Shown in pieces: positions 53,617 to 63,363 of a stretch of DNA of 64,000 bases (the first letter of the stretch is position 1; each line of letters begins with the position of its first letter). The translations under genes and the position numbers were made by a program. Source of the DNA: Nostoc foliaceum FACHB-393 (GTDB lineage Bacteria; Cyanobacteriota; Cyanobacteriia; Cyanobacteriales; Nostocaceae); assembly GCF_014698505.1 (NCBI RefSeq), contig NZ_JACJTD010000001.1, forward strand, positions 1 to 64,000, written 5' to 3'. Under the pieces are notes generated by a model. The model saw only the letters and a program-made list of their open reading frames with translations. It did not search any database and was not told where the DNA came from.

Positions 53617-53823
53617 GGTAGTTGTGGAGAATTATTATATCTACCTTTTACCAAAATTTACCCACGATTCACATCTACCCCAGGGAAAATAGTCTAATTT
53701 TTTTGCAAAAAGTCCCTATCGTAATACTGTCTTTTAATAGATGTGAGGCTGCTCAAAAAATATTACACTTATTAAGCACAGTATTATTATTTAGTATTTT
53801 TTAATGCTGAGTTTGGATTAATT

Positions 53824-54687
53824 ATGTCTTTAATAGAAAGCTCTTGGAAACACGAATATATAACTACCAATGGGGTAAAACTACACTACGTTACCCAAGG
53901 TGAAGGGCCATTAATGTTGATGTTGCATGGGTTTCCTGAGTTTTGGTACTCTTGGCGGCATCAAATACCAGAATTTGCTCAAGATTTTAAAGTTGTCGCC
54001 ATTGACTTGCGTGGTTACAACGATAGCGATAAACCAAATGATCAATCAGCTTATGTAATGGATGAGTTTATCAAAGATGTTGAAGGAGTAATTAAAGGAT
54101 TAGGATACCAAAAATGTGTTTTAGTTGGACATGATTGGGGAGGTGCGATCGCTTGGAATTTTGCCTATGCTCACCCCGAAATGCTAGAGCGATTAATTAT
54201 CCTTAACCTGCCTCATCCTGCCAAATTTGCCCAAGGTTTACGCACTCCCCAACAGTTGCTACGTAGCAACTACATATTCCTATTTCAACTACCGTGGATA
54301 CCAGAATTACTTTTACAATCTTCAGACTACCAAGCAATTGAAACAGCTTTTAAAGGTACAGCAGTTAACAAGAGTGCTTTCACCAAAGCAGATATTGACG
54401 CATATAAAGATGCTGCTGCAAAACGCGGTGCCCTCACAGCAATGTTGAACTATTACCGCAATATTTTTCAGCAGAGAATGCTAAATCCCAATTGGGGCAT
54501 TCTGGAAGTGCCAACACTAATGATTTGGGGAGAAAATGATACTGCACTTGGCAAGGAACTAACCTACGACACCGCAGCCTATGTTAGGGACTTTCAAATT
54601 AAGTACATTCCCCATTGCGGCCATTGGGTGCAGCAAGAACAGCCTGAGTTGGTCAATCGGTATATGCGAGAATTTCTGACGGCTTAA
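53824..54687 (+). CDS. Alpha/beta hydrolase, epoxide hydrolase-like
   Basis: The 287-residue protein has the oxyanion loop HGFPEFWYSWRHQIP, the strand AIDLRGYNDSDKP and the nucleophile elbow VGHDWGGAIAW, in which Asp is the nucleophile as in epoxide hydrolases and dehalogenases. The late acid is probably in WGENDTALG and the His in HCGHWVQQEQP. A cap domain holds Tyr (YYRNIF). The HGFPE and HDWGG motifs favour an epoxide hydrolase. It is a single gene. Confidence 0.88.
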   Translation: MSLIESSWKHEYITTNGVKLHYVTQGEGPLMLMLHGFPEFWYSWRHQIPEFAQDFKVVAIDLRGYNDSDKPNDQSAYVMDEFIKDVEGVIKGLGYQKCVLVGHDWGGAIAWNFAYAHPEMLERLIILNLPHPAKFAQGLRTPQQLLRSNYIFLFQLPWIPELLLQSSDYQAIETAFKGTAVNKSAFTKADIDAYKDAAAKRGALTAMLNYYRNIFQQRMLNPNWGILEVPTLMIWGENDTALGKELTYDTAAYVRDFQIKYIPHCGHWVQQEQPELVNRYMREFLTA

Positions 54688-54898
54688 TCTAACAGTATTT
54701 ATTAAAAAGTATAAATACTTATCAAAGTAGCCAAATTATGGCGAGTAGTGCAAGCTTTTAAAAAGATTTAATAGTGATTTAACACTGGCAGTTTTTTGGG
54801 GATTGTCAAGTAAAAATCGCCAAAAATCAGAATTAACGGCATTTGTTAGATTATCGTTATCCCTGTCTCATATCACAACTAACTTGTTAGTAAATAGA

Positions 54899-54926
54899 TT
54901 GACCTTATGAAGTTTAATGAGATAAT
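54899..54926 (+). promoter_or_regulatory. Sigma-70-type promoter for the pentapeptide gene
   Basis: TTGACC (54899-54904) and GATAAT (54921-54926) are separated by 16 bp, about 50 bp before the ATG. AAGGGGG six bases before the start codon completes a strong expression signal. Confidence 0.6.
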
Positions 54927-54978
54927 AGAGTTGTGAGGGACAGAACGGACGCAACTTGATTATTTAAGGGGGAAAATT

Positions 54979-55434
54979 ATGAAACTCCAGCTATTAGCGG
55001 CCATGGCCTTAGCAACTCCCCTATTTTTCACTAGCTCGGTTAAAGCCGAGAATCCGCAGGATTTACAAAAGCTGCTTTCAACTGGGGAATGTATCCAGTG
55101 CAATCTAGCGGGAGCTAACCTCAGTGGCGCTCATTTAATTGGTGCTGACTTGAGAGGCTCGAAGCTCCAAGGAGCCAACCTTGTAGGGGCTAACCTCGAA
55201 GGTGCTGACTTAACTGGTGCAAATTTGGCAGGTGCTAACCTAACATCAGCTTATGTAGCCAATGTAAATTTGAAGCAAACCAACCTCAACGGGGTAAATT
55301 TTACTCGCGCTATGATTCACGATTCTAATGTGTATAAAGCATCAATGAATGATCTCAATCTCACTGATGCCGAAATATTTAACACTGGAATCGGGATTGG
55401 TGGAGAAGATGCCGAGATTCCCGATTGGGACTAG
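54979..55434 (+). CDS. Secreted pentapeptide-repeat protein
   Basis: The 151-residue protein begins with a signal peptide (LQLLAAMALATPLFFTSSVKA-EN). LLSTGECIQCNLAGANLSGA leads into about 13 A(D/N)LxX pentapeptides, forming a right-handed quadrilateral beta-helix of three to four turns, then an acidic end GIGGEDAEIPDWD. The C-x-x-C just before the repeats is common in cyanobacterial exported family members. It probably acts in the periplasm or thylakoid lumen; the function is unknown. Good promoter, ribosome site and terminator make it a single unit. Confidence 0.88.
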   Translation: MKLQLLAAMALATPLFFTSSVKAENPQDLQKLLSTGECIQCNLAGANLSGAHLIGADLRGSKLQGANLVGANLEGADLTGANLAGANLTSAYVANVNLKQTNLNGVNFTRAMIHDSNVYKASMNDLNLTDAEIFNTGIGIGGEDAEIPDWD

Positions 55435-55533
55435 GCTGAACTGAGTAGGCAGGTTAAAATAAACACAACATCAGAGAAACTGGTTTTTTGCCGGTATTAT
55501 CCTTAAAATCTGTCTATACAAAAATAAAAAATG

Positions 55534-55583
55534 AAACCCCTCTGCTTTGTAATGACTTTACTATGACGAAAGCAGAGGGGTTT
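55534..55583. terminator. Bidirectional terminator, 15-bp stem
   Basis: AAACCCCTCTGCTTT (55534-55548) pairs perfectly with AAAGCAGAGGGGTTT (55569-55583); the loop is 20 nt. T-rich sequence follows on both strands, so it can end both the pentapeptide gene and the converging TauE/SafE gene. Confidence 0.85.
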
Positions 55584-55649
55584 TCTTATTGGGGCTGAAT
55601 CGAATATCCGTGCAAAAAGTGTAATTTAGGCTGAAAATTATTGCTATGT

Positions 55650-56519
55650 CTAGCTTTCAGGCTTTTCATTAGAGGACTTGGCTTTGTGAAAGACCCGAAA
55701 CGCGGAGATATTCAAGATTACCCCTAGTGTAATCTTGAGTGCCGATGCTGGAAAAATGCCAACAAGCATTCCTCCAATGATGGCTCCAATCACCGAACCA
55801 ACTCCCATAGGCGCTATGGTATTGCTCAAGGCTGTACGATCTACAAATGCACCTCGATTAGCATATTTAATAACCCCTACCAGTACAGTTGGTAAGCTAA
55901 CTAGAAGACTGGCTGTACCTGCTGTCTTAATATCTGCACCAAAAGCGAAAACAAGTGTTGGGATAATTACTTCACCCCCAGCAACCCCAAGTAGATTGCT
56001 TACCAGCCCAATTGCTAGTCCAAATAAGATACCTGCCAAAATGCGCCAACTGAAAGCAGGGGGTAGAAGGGCTGGTATTTGTTGAGGTAGAAAACCCTCG
56101 ACTATCAAGGCAATGCCAATGACTACCAATAGCACCAAGATGATTCGCTCAAGCTGTTCGTTTGAGAGTTTTCCCGCGACCGCCACCCCAAAAAAAGCAG
56201 TGGTAACCGCTCCGGCAATCAAGGAGAAGATTACAGGCAGCAATGGAATAACGGGGCTGAAGGAAAGCGTACTGCCCCGGATTACCAAGGATGCAGCAAT
56301 CGTAATCAAGCTGACAGCCAAGTTCAGAGGTACAGCCTGCCGCACTGAATAGCCCAATGTTCCAGCCAGGACTGGCAGCCGAAACTCTGCGCCTCCCAAG
56401 CCAATCAGCCCTCCTAACAGCCCAATTGGCACGGCATAAAGAAAGGATAATCGGAAACGACGCACTTCCAAGCTTGTAGTTGTAGGCTCCGGCGCAGACG
56501 AGTTATTCTTTTTCATCAA
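55650..56519 (-). CDS. TauE/SafE (TSUP) family membrane transporter
   Basis: The 289-residue protein has about eight helices with the TSUP repeats GLLGGLIGLGGAEFRLPVL and LVSNLLGVAGGEVIIPTLVFA, and GTASLLVSLPTVLVGVIKYA. Families of this type export sulfite, sulfonates or other organic anions. The substrate is unknown. It lies 106 bp downstream of the M3 peptidase gene on the same strand, with a strong hairpin between, so it is likely separate. Confidence 0.88.
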   Translation of the reverse strand: MMKKNNSSAPEPTTTSLEVRRFRLSFLYAVPIGLLGGLIGLGGAEFRLPVLAGTLGYSVRQAVPLNLAVSLITIAASLVIRGSTLSFSPVIPLLPVIFSLIAGAVTTAFFGVAVAGKLSNEQLERIILVLLVVIGIALIVEGFLPQQIPALLPPAFSWRILAGILFGLAIGLVSNLLGVAGGEVIIPTLVFAFGADIKTAGTASLLVSLPTVLVGVIKYANRGAFVDRTALSNTIAPMGVGSVIGAIIGGMLVGIFPASALKITLGVILNISAFRVFHKAKSSNEKPES

Positions 56520-56586
56520 TTTTCTGCTTAGGTCTTTTCCTCGTTAAACTACTCGTGGTTGACTGTTTGCAAAGAGTTGATGCGAG

Positions 56587-56613
56587 TAGGGACGTTGCAT
56601 TGCAACGTCCCTA
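56587..56613 (-). terminator. Hairpin after the M3 peptidase gene
   Basis: TAGGGACGTTGCA and TGCAACGTCCCTA form a perfect 13-bp stem around one base, 13 bp after the peptidase stop. It resembles the GGGACGTTGCA palindromes repeated in Nostoc. Confidence 0.6.
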
Positions 56614-56625
56614 AAGAAGTGTTGT

Positions 56626-58737
56626 TTAATTTATAGGAGCACTAACTAAACCATTGTGCCTGAGCAAAGCGATCGTACTTGGTTCACGACCCCGGAAAGT
56701 TTTAAACACCTCCATTGGATGCTGACCACCACCAAGCGCCAGCACCGTATCCCGATAACGCCGACCTGTAGCTTTTATAGCTTCCTCATCTTCTAGCCCA
56801 GCTTCTTCAAAAGCGGCAAAAGCATCAGCGCTCAGTACTTCAGCCCATTTGTAACTGTAGTAACCTGCTGCATAACCACCCTCAAAAATATGTCCAAAAG
56901 CACATAAAATTGAATCTTCTGGAAGCGGTGGTAAAACGGTAGTAGTCTTGGCTATGCGATGACGCACATCTGACGGGGTTTCATCACTACCAGGGTGATA
57001 GCGGTAGTGTAGTTCTAAATCAAGACTGCTCAGGTGGATTTGCCGCAACATGGCAGTACCACTCATATAATTACGCGCTGCTAGCAGCTTTTGATAATAA
57101 TGCTCCGGTAGGGCTTCACCAGTTTCGTAATGCTTCGCCATTCCAAACAAAGTGGGTCGCTCATAGCACCAGTTTTCCATAAACTGACTAGGTAGTTCCA
57201 CTGCATCCCATTCCACATTATTGATGCCTGCGGCTCCGGGATAATCAACCTTGGTGAGCAGATGGTGCAATCCATGACCAAACTCGTGGAACAAAGTCTC
57301 TACTTCATAGAAAGTCATCAAACTAGGTTTACCATCTACGGGAGGACTTTGATTACACACTAAATAAGCTACAGGTAAGCGGATGGCAGCGACACCATTT
57401 TCAGTGATTTTGGCCCGATTGATGCACACATCCATCCAAGCACCACCGCGTTTCTCGGCTGGACGGCTGTAAGGGTCTAAGTAGAAGTAGGCTATGGGAG
57501 AACCAGTTTCGTCAACAATTTGGAAATAACGAACATCTTCATGCCATACTGGCGCTTGACCATCGGCAGAGGTGACAGTAACGCCAAACAGCCGCTTGAC
57601 TAGTCCAAATAAGCCGTCTAAGACTTGGGGAAGGGGGAAGTAGGGACGCAATTCTTCAGCGGTAAAGGCAAATTTTGCTTCTCGTTGGCGTTCTGCCCAA
57701 AAGCTGATATCCCAGTGTTTTAAATCCTCAGCTTCTGCTGCTCCCTGTGTTGCTGCAAAAGCTTTGAGTTCTTCCAAGTCTTTGACAGCAGCATCATAAC
57801 TAGCGCGGCGTAGTTCTTCTAATAGGGCGTTGACTGCCTCAACGTTGGGAGCCATTTTACTAGCGAGGCTCAATTGGGCAAAACTTTTAAAGCCTAGTAT
57901 ATCTGCGAGTTCTTGGCGCAACTTCAAAATGCGCTCAATTAAGGGGTTGTTATCCAAATCGCCACCAGAAGCGCGGGTGATATGAGCTTTGTAGAGCTTT
58001 TCACGCAAATCTCGACGGGTGCTGTGTTGCATGAAAGGGCCATAGCTGGGGAAGTCCAAAGTAATCCGCCAGGGGCCATTTTCTGGCGTGGCATTGCTTT
58101 CGCCAGCTGCACGAGCACCTTGGGCTGCTAAACTCAGTAAGCTTGGTGGTAAACCGTCAATTTCCGCTTGTGTTGTTAGGGTTAAGCTAAAGGCTTTAGT
58201 GGCATCAAGTACATGGTTAGAGAATTTGGTAGAAAGTTCTGCTAACTCCATTTGTATAGCGTTGAAACGTTCTCTTGACTCCCCTTCTAAGCCAACACCA
58301 GAAAGTTCTGCATCTCGAATGGCGGCTTCTACAATGCGCTGTTGGGCTAATTCTAAAGTTGCCCAACCATCACTGGTACGGAGTGCCTTAAAAGCATTGT
58401 AGATGGGTTGGCTTTGACCGAGCTTATTGATAAATTGTACTACTAGTGGCTGTACGATTTCATGAGCTTCGCGCAGTTCTGGGCTATTTTTAACACCCAT
58501 TAAATGATTTACCACCCCCCAACTCCAGGTAAGCCGTTCTGTCAGCTTTTCTAAGGGTTCTACTAAACCACTCCAAGTAGGCTCTACACTAGCCTCTAAG
58601 GTGGTAAGCTGCTGATCAAGTTCTGCCAACAACTGATTAAAGGCTGGTACTACTCGTTCTGGTTTAATCTCTGCAAAGGGAGGTAAACTAGTGCCTTGGA
58701 GTAAGGGATTGTCGGAAATAATGGTACTTGCACTCAT
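56626..58737 (-). CDS. prlC: M3-family oligopeptidase (oligopeptidase A-like)
   Basis: The 703-residue zinc peptidase has the HExxH motif in TLFHEFGHGLHHLLT (about residue 483) with the third ligand Glu in NVEWDAVELPSQFMENW. It also shows RPAEKRGGAWMDVCI, YYSYKWAEVLSADAFAAFEE and the C-terminal GGQHPMEVFKTFRGREP. These are M3A features; it degrades short peptides, such as signal peptides and other fragments, in the cytoplasm. Length equals E. coli oligopeptidase A plus a little. The start MSASTIIS has no competing site. Confidence 0.93.
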   Translation of the reverse strand: MSASTIISDNPLLQGTSLPPFAEIKPERVVPAFNQLLAELDQQLTTLEASVEPTWSGLVEPLEKLTERLTWSWGVVNHLMGVKNSPELREAHEIVQPLVVQFINKLGQSQPIYNAFKALRTSDGWATLELAQQRIVEAAIRDAELSGVGLEGESRERFNAIQMELAELSTKFSNHVLDATKAFSLTLTTQAEIDGLPPSLLSLAAQGARAAGESNATPENGPWRITLDFPSYGPFMQHSTRRDLREKLYKAHITRASGGDLDNNPLIERILKLRQELADILGFKSFAQLSLASKMAPNVEAVNALLEELRRASYDAAVKDLEELKAFAATQGAAEAEDLKHWDISFWAERQREAKFAFTAEELRPYFPLPQVLDGLFGLVKRLFGVTVTSADGQAPVWHEDVRYFQIVDETGSPIAYFYLDPYSRPAEKRGGAWMDVCINRAKITENGVAAIRLPVAYLVCNQSPPVDGKPSLMTFYEVETLFHEFGHGLHHLLTKVDYPGAAGINNVEWDAVELPSQFMENWCYERPTLFGMAKHYETGEALPEHYYQKLLAARNYMSGTAMLRQIHLSSLDLELHYRYHPGSDETPSDVRHRIAKTTTVLPPLPEDSILCAFGHIFEGGYAAGYYSYKWAEVLSADAFAAFEEAGLEDEEAIKATGRRYRDTVLALGGGQHPMEVFKTFRGREPSTIALLRHNGLVSAPIN

Positions 58738-59293
58738 GGTTTTGTATGAACTGCGAACGAATAAAAATCAATAATGATTTTTATTTATATATCTTCTAAT
58801 GTAGCGATCGCTGTGCTCAATAATCTTGCCATTCTGACAAAAAGGTAAAAAAAGCAAGAATTACTCAGAAAATTATCCTGATACAGCTATTTTGTTTGGC
58901 TTGTGAACAATATCTGGCGGCGTGACAGTTCCAGAAATATCAGCGAAAGTCATCGTATACATTTGCGATCGCCTATGGTGGGTGCTTCACACCATCACAG
59001 AGTGCAATTACTTACTTGAACCTGACTAAAGGCGATCGCTAAAAGACATCATCATGTACTATGTCAAACAGGTAGCTCGTCCGCCAGCATGGGGGTTACC
59101 CTGAAAGCGCAGTTTAATCTCAAGAAGCCCGCGCTTTCAAGGCGTGAGAGTGTCCAATTAACTTAGCGTGATCGAGCGTCCTTGCCGAACCGAAAAAGTA
59201 GGCTGTATATTTATGATTTTATTTGGCAACTCATCTTTTTACTCGTAAAATCGAAGACAAGATCAAGGTCAGTAGAAAAGAGTCCCTAAATTA
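58738..59293. other. Divergent intergenic region with possible IS-end relic
   Basis: About 556 bp include several HIP1 (GCGATCGC) sites at 58803, 58965 and 59032. From about 59085 to 59160, GCATGGGGGTTACCCTGAAA and then AATCTCAAGAAGCCCGCGCT, TCAAGGCGTGAGAGTGTC resemble the right-end or guide-RNA scaffold of a TnpB element. No tnpB frame remains. The rest is unremarkable. Confidence 0.4.
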
Positions 59294-60250
59294 ATGAATA
59301 CGTTAATCAGTCAGGATGGAAGAGCTATCACTAAATTTCAGATGGTAGACCGGATAAATGATATCGTTTGGCAAGCTCACCAAGGTAGCGTTGCTGCGAT
59401 TATTCAGCTATTGAATGAAAAGCTAGCCAAGTCTGGTGTCAGAACTAGAGCCATTTTTTCTGATGGTGTCTTACAACTTCTGTGTGAGGCGGCTAGGGTA
59501 GAGCAACTTGAGCAATCTCCCCTCGTAGAACAAATCCAGCAAATTCTTGATTCCATCGCCCCGCGTCACATTCGCCGAGTCAATATCAACAGTCGGATTG
59601 TTCGGGAACAACAATTACTTTGGTTAAAAGAAATAGATAGCGATCGCGAAAATCAATTGCTTTGGTCACAGGAAATTACATTAATTCAGCCTAATATTGT
59701 CAAGCAACTCATTAAAGATTTCACAGAAGCTCAAGCTGAACTAGGAAAACCAAGTTTTCCTAAAACTCCAGTTTCTCGTCCTTTAGTACTTATTAATCAA
59801 GAAAAACACAAAAATAAGCCTAAAACCAAGATATTAGCAGCGGCTGGTTTATGTTCACTGTTGTTGCTTAGTTGGGTTGTTTATGCCCAGTTAGGTAATA
59901 AAGTGAAAAACCTAATGCAACTAGAAACTTCTAAATCTTTAACTACAGAAAATACTAAAGAGAAGAAAGCCCAAACACCATCCCATGCTCCTAACAATAG
60001 CCTTTCTGAAGCATCTGATGACCCATTTGCAATATCTGTGAGAATTGCCAACCAAGCTTCTGCATCTGGTAAAACAGCCACAACCTCAACTCAGTGGTTA
60101 GAGATCGCCGCTAAGTGGCAACGGGCTTCAGATTTAATGGGCACGGTGCCACAAAACCACAGCCGTTATCAGGAAGCTAAGATTCGTACTCAACTATATA
60201 AGAAATACAGTGAGGCGGCACAAAATGAAGCCGATAAGAGTAAATCTTAG
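59294..60250 (+). CDS. Single-pass membrane protein of unknown function
   Basis: The 318-residue protein has a soluble helical N-terminal part (about 1-175) with DRINDIVWQAHQGSVAAIIQ and ILDSIAPRHIRRVNINSRIV, then a helix (ILAAAGLCSLLLLSWVVYA, about 182-200) and a Ser/Thr-rich outer or lumenal part with EIAAKWQRASDLMGTVPQNH and YQEAKIRTQLYKKY near the end. The ending resembles repeats found in other cyanobacterial proteins next to membrane anchors. No enzyme motif found. It is monocistronic, and the ABC exporter converges on it. Confidence 0.68.
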   Translation: MNTLISQDGRAITKFQMVDRINDIVWQAHQGSVAAIIQLLNEKLAKSGVRTRAIFSDGVLQLLCEAARVEQLEQSPLVEQIQQILDSIAPRHIRRVNINSRIVREQQLLWLKEIDSDRENQLLWSQEITLIQPNIVKQLIKDFTEAQAELGKPSFPKTPVSRPLVLINQEKHKNKPKTKILAAAGLCSLLLLSWVVYAQLGNKVKNLMQLETSKSLTTENTKEKKAQTPSHAPNNSLSEASDDPFAISVRIANQASASGKTATTSTQWLEIAAKWQRASDLMGTVPQNHSRYQEAKIRTQLYKKYSEAAQNEADKSKS

Positions 60251-60353
60251 ATTTTTATTATTGGAAAAAAATCGACCTTATTAACAATAAGACCGATTTA
60301 ATCAAGCGGATAAATTTGTAGGGCCAATCTAAAATCCAAAATATATATGTCCC

Positions 60354-62174
60354 CTAATTCAGGAGTTCTCCTGTTTCTTGCAGGGAGTGCAAGCGGCGGT
60401 AAATGCCCTCATGACGCAAGAGTTCATCGTGGCTACCCACTTCTACAATCTTTCCTTGCTCCAGAACCACAATTTTATCGGCTTCTCGCACTGTGCTTAA
60501 ACGATGGGCAATCACGATGGTTGTACAAGTGCCCTGAATCGATCGCATTGCTAACTGAATTGAACGTTCAGATTCATAATCTAAACTAGAGGTGGCTTCG
60601 TCAAAAATCAGCACGTCTGGTTCCACTAGCAACGCCCTAGCAATTCCTAACCGTTGTCTTTGTCCTCCAGATAACCTGACACCTCGTTCCCCGACGACGG
60701 TATAATAACCTTTTGGTAAATGCTGCACGACTTCATCAACTCTGGCAATTCTACAGGCTTCCTGAACCTGCTCCAAACTAGCATTCGGTCTGCCGTAGGT
60801 CAGGTTATCTAATATGGTACCGTTGAAAACGTCTACTTCTTGGTGAACGATCGCTAATCGCCGTCTATACTTACCCACATTCAAAGTCCGAATATCTTGA
60901 CCATCAATGAGAATTTGACCTTCTTGAGGTTCAAAATATCGCAACAGCAATTTCACTAAAGTAGACTTACCAGAACCGGAACGCCCCACTAATGCCACTG
61001 TTTGGTATGGCTCAATCAACAAGTTAATATCTTGCAAAACTTGACGCTTGGCATCATATCCAAAACTCAGGTGCGACAACTCAACTTTTCCAGTAAATTT
61101 ATAAGGTGATTCTGTCTGGTTGTTCTCTTCTAAAAGACTAGCTGAATCAGATGCCGTAGGCTCTTGCAGAAATTCGTGAAACCGCAGCATGGAAGAATAA
61201 CGACGGGCAAAAACTTCTGCCAAGCTACTAATAGGTTCTAATTCGGCATATGCCATGCTAGAAAGAGTTAAGGTCATGACAAAGTGACCGAGAGAAATTC
61301 TCCCATTTACTGTTGCTGCTAGAGTCAAACCCAGAATTGTAAACACACAAAACTGAATTACAGTTCTTTGCCAAGTACCCAGTATCGTATAACCTTTGTG
61401 GATGCGATAATCAAGTACTGTTAGTTCACGATCTAAACGTTGCTTTTGCCGTTTCAGTTCCCTTCCTTCTGTAGCAAATGCTTTCACCGTTTTGATATTA
61501 GTGATCAATTCGGAAGTGCGGCTTTCGGTGTCTTCTCCATATTTATCCAGACGACTTTCATACCCAATTAGCTTTTGTAAATTCTTCAAGCTGAAGCTGA
61601 GAATAATTACAAAGGAAATTAGATATAAAATTGCAATCCGCCACTCAATGAACAAGATAAACACAAAAATCCCCAATACACGAGCCAGTTTAGGAATCAA
61701 CTGTCCGGCGATTTCGGGATACACCCAAGTGTGGTTAGCAACACCTCTAGCTACTCTTCCAGCAATCCGTCCAGGGTTATTTTCATCATAAAATTCTAGT
61801 GGGAGAGTGAGAACTTTAGCGATCGCTGTTTCGTTGTTATCTCGACGCGATCTGAAAGCTATATCCCAATGAAACCAATTGGTTAACCAGGGTTGTGTTG
61901 GTGCTTTCACTACGGTGACAACGAATATTAAACCCAGTAACACGCCTAAAGATAGAGCTTTATTAACTGGGTAATTGGTGATGTCAGAAAAAGTTGCGAT
62001 CGCACTTTGAAGTGGTTTATCCAAAGGTTGATCAGACAAAACGTTTAAAATCTGCCCGATCGCGTAAGGTACAACTAAATCAATAACTTCGTAAATGCTA
62101 GATGCTGTAATACTGAAAACACTCAGCTTCCAGTAAGAGCGAAAGTAATTGACAATATCTCGAAATTTTGCCAT
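60354..62174 (-). CDS. ABC exporter, fused permease and ATPase
   Basis: The 606-residue half-transporter has six membrane helices (about 15-330) and one ATPase domain: Walker A LVGRSGSGKSTLVKLLLRYF, signature LSGGQRQRLGIARALL, Walker B VLIFDEATSSLD and H-loop IAHRLSTV. It should dimerise and export lipids, peptides or drugs. I choose MAKFRDIVNYF at 62174 over the ATG nine bases upstream. It is followed on the minus strand by no partner, and the DUF6816 gene lies 88 bp upstream, perhaps cotranscribed. Confidence 0.93.
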   Translation of the reverse strand: MAKFRDIVNYFRSYWKLSVFSITASSIYEVIDLVVPYAIGQILNVLSDQPLDKPLQSAIATFSDITNYPVNKALSLGVLLGLIFVVTVVKAPTQPWLTNWFHWDIAFRSRRDNNETAIAKVLTLPLEFYDENNPGRIAGRVARGVANHTWVYPEIAGQLIPKLARVLGIFVFILFIEWRIAILYLISFVIILSFSLKNLQKLIGYESRLDKYGEDTESRTSELITNIKTVKAFATEGRELKRQKQRLDRELTVLDYRIHKGYTILGTWQRTVIQFCVFTILGLTLAATVNGRISLGHFVMTLTLSSMAYAELEPISSLAEVFARRYSSMLRFHEFLQEPTASDSASLLEENNQTESPYKFTGKVELSHLSFGYDAKRQVLQDINLLIEPYQTVALVGRSGSGKSTLVKLLLRYFEPQEGQILIDGQDIRTLNVGKYRRRLAIVHQEVDVFNGTILDNLTYGRPNASLEQVQEACRIARVDEVVQHLPKGYYTVVGERGVRLSGGQRQRLGIARALLVEPDVLIFDEATSSLDYESERSIQLAMRSIQGTCTTIVIAHRLSTVREADKIVVLEQGKIVEVGSHDELLRHEGIYRRLHSLQETGELLN

Positions 62175-62262
62175 GATGCACACCGTCCAAGAGCGCGATC
62201 GTAAACTTGGAATTTATATACTACAGTTGTATTACAAAGTAGTCAAGAGCTATAGATTTAAA

Positions 62263-63054
62263 TCACTCCTTTGGAGTAGTAGGTATTTGTGTGGGGACAA
62301 ATTCTAGGCGATAGCGATAGAGAGCAACTGGTCGAGAACCAGCTTTAAAGTAATCTGGATCTTGTGGTGAAAGATAGACAGCAGTAACTTGATCTGCCTC
62401 AATTGCCGGATTGGCTGTTGGAAGTTTATGATAAGCAGTGGTAGATTCTACAGAGTTTAAATAGGGGCGTGAACCGCCTTTGAATATTTGTTGAAATAGT
62501 TCTGTAGTGATGAATATGTTATCAGAGGTAGTTTCTGTACCCCGTGCAGTCACAATGGAAACTAGTTGGCGACTGCTACGCAAAAATGTAATCTGACGAT
62601 TAGGTGAATCTGGATCTACTTTGACTAATAATACTGCTTCATCCCCTAAATAAGCCCTTGCCAAATTCAAGCTATTAAACGCTCTATCTGCTACTAAAAT
62701 TGAGGGTTTGTTATCTATCTTAGGTAATATATTTAACCCAGAAACATGTGGTTGCTCTTTCACAAATCTTACTACAAAACTCACAGGCTGATTTAATTGT
62801 CGGCGATTACCTTCAAAACCTGGAGTTACAATTTCTGGTGCTAAAGGCGCAACTAAATCTACCAATGTACTTGTAACTTGCCAAGAACCAGCCATCCATT
62901 CAGGGTAAATCAAATCACCCGAAGCGGGTTGCACTGAAGTTAATTTTTCCCATTGGGGAAAATTTGCTAACCGTTCAGACAACTCTCCTGCAAGAGCTTC
63001 ACCATCCCACAGGAAGAATAAAAGCAGCAAGCAAAAACTCCAAATTCCCTTCAT
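62263..63054 (-). CDS. DUF6816 secreted protein
   Basis: The protein of about 263 residues begins with a signal peptide (FCLLLLFFLWDGEALAGEL). It contains LANFPQWEKL, LIYPEWMAGSWQVTSTLVDLVA, GFEGNRRQLNQPVSFVVRF, VADRAFNSLNLARAYLG and LYRYRLEFVP, a pattern I know from cyanobacterial and plastid DUF6816 proteins, perhaps thylakoid lumenal. ATG at 63054 removes three unlikely residues. The role is unknown. Confidence 0.75.
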   Translation of the reverse strand: MKGIWSFCLLLLFFLWDGEALAGELSERLANFPQWEKLTSVQPASGDLIYPEWMAGSWQVTSTLVDLVAPLAPEIVTPGFEGNRRQLNQPVSFVVRFVKEQPHVSGLNILPKIDNKPSILVADRAFNSLNLARAYLGDEAVLLVKVDPDSPNRQITFLRSSRQLVSIVTARGTETTSDNIFITTELFQQIFKGGSRPYLNSVESTTAYHKLPTANPAIEADQVTAVYLSPQDPDYFKAGSRPVALYRYRLEFVPTQIPTTPKE

Positions 63055-63063
63055 TGTAAGCAT

Positions 63064-63363
63064 TAGTAGTTTTATATTTAACGTTTATTATTTATCGATA
63101 AAAAATTAAGTAAGTTTGTGTAAAAAATTAAAAGTTTGTAGTAATCGCTTACCAACAGATAATCATAGAGTTTTATTTTTATTTGTATAGTTCACTTTAG
63201 TTGCACCATTTTAAATCTATGGGATAATGATACACTTAATTTATTGCGTATTATCCTGCTAGCTATTCACTTATAGAATATCGTTTATTCATTAATTTAC
63301 CATCACAACAAATCAATGTAGTTAAAGTTACTTAACCCTACAATCCTAAATTATGGTGACAGC
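63064..63363. other. AT-rich divergent region upstream of the CcmK gene
   Basis: Three hundred bp between DUF6816 and CcmK-like starts. Only A/T-rich DNA is seen, with no convincing box or hairpin. GGTGAC just before the CcmK ATG could be the ribosome site. Confidence 0.4.
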
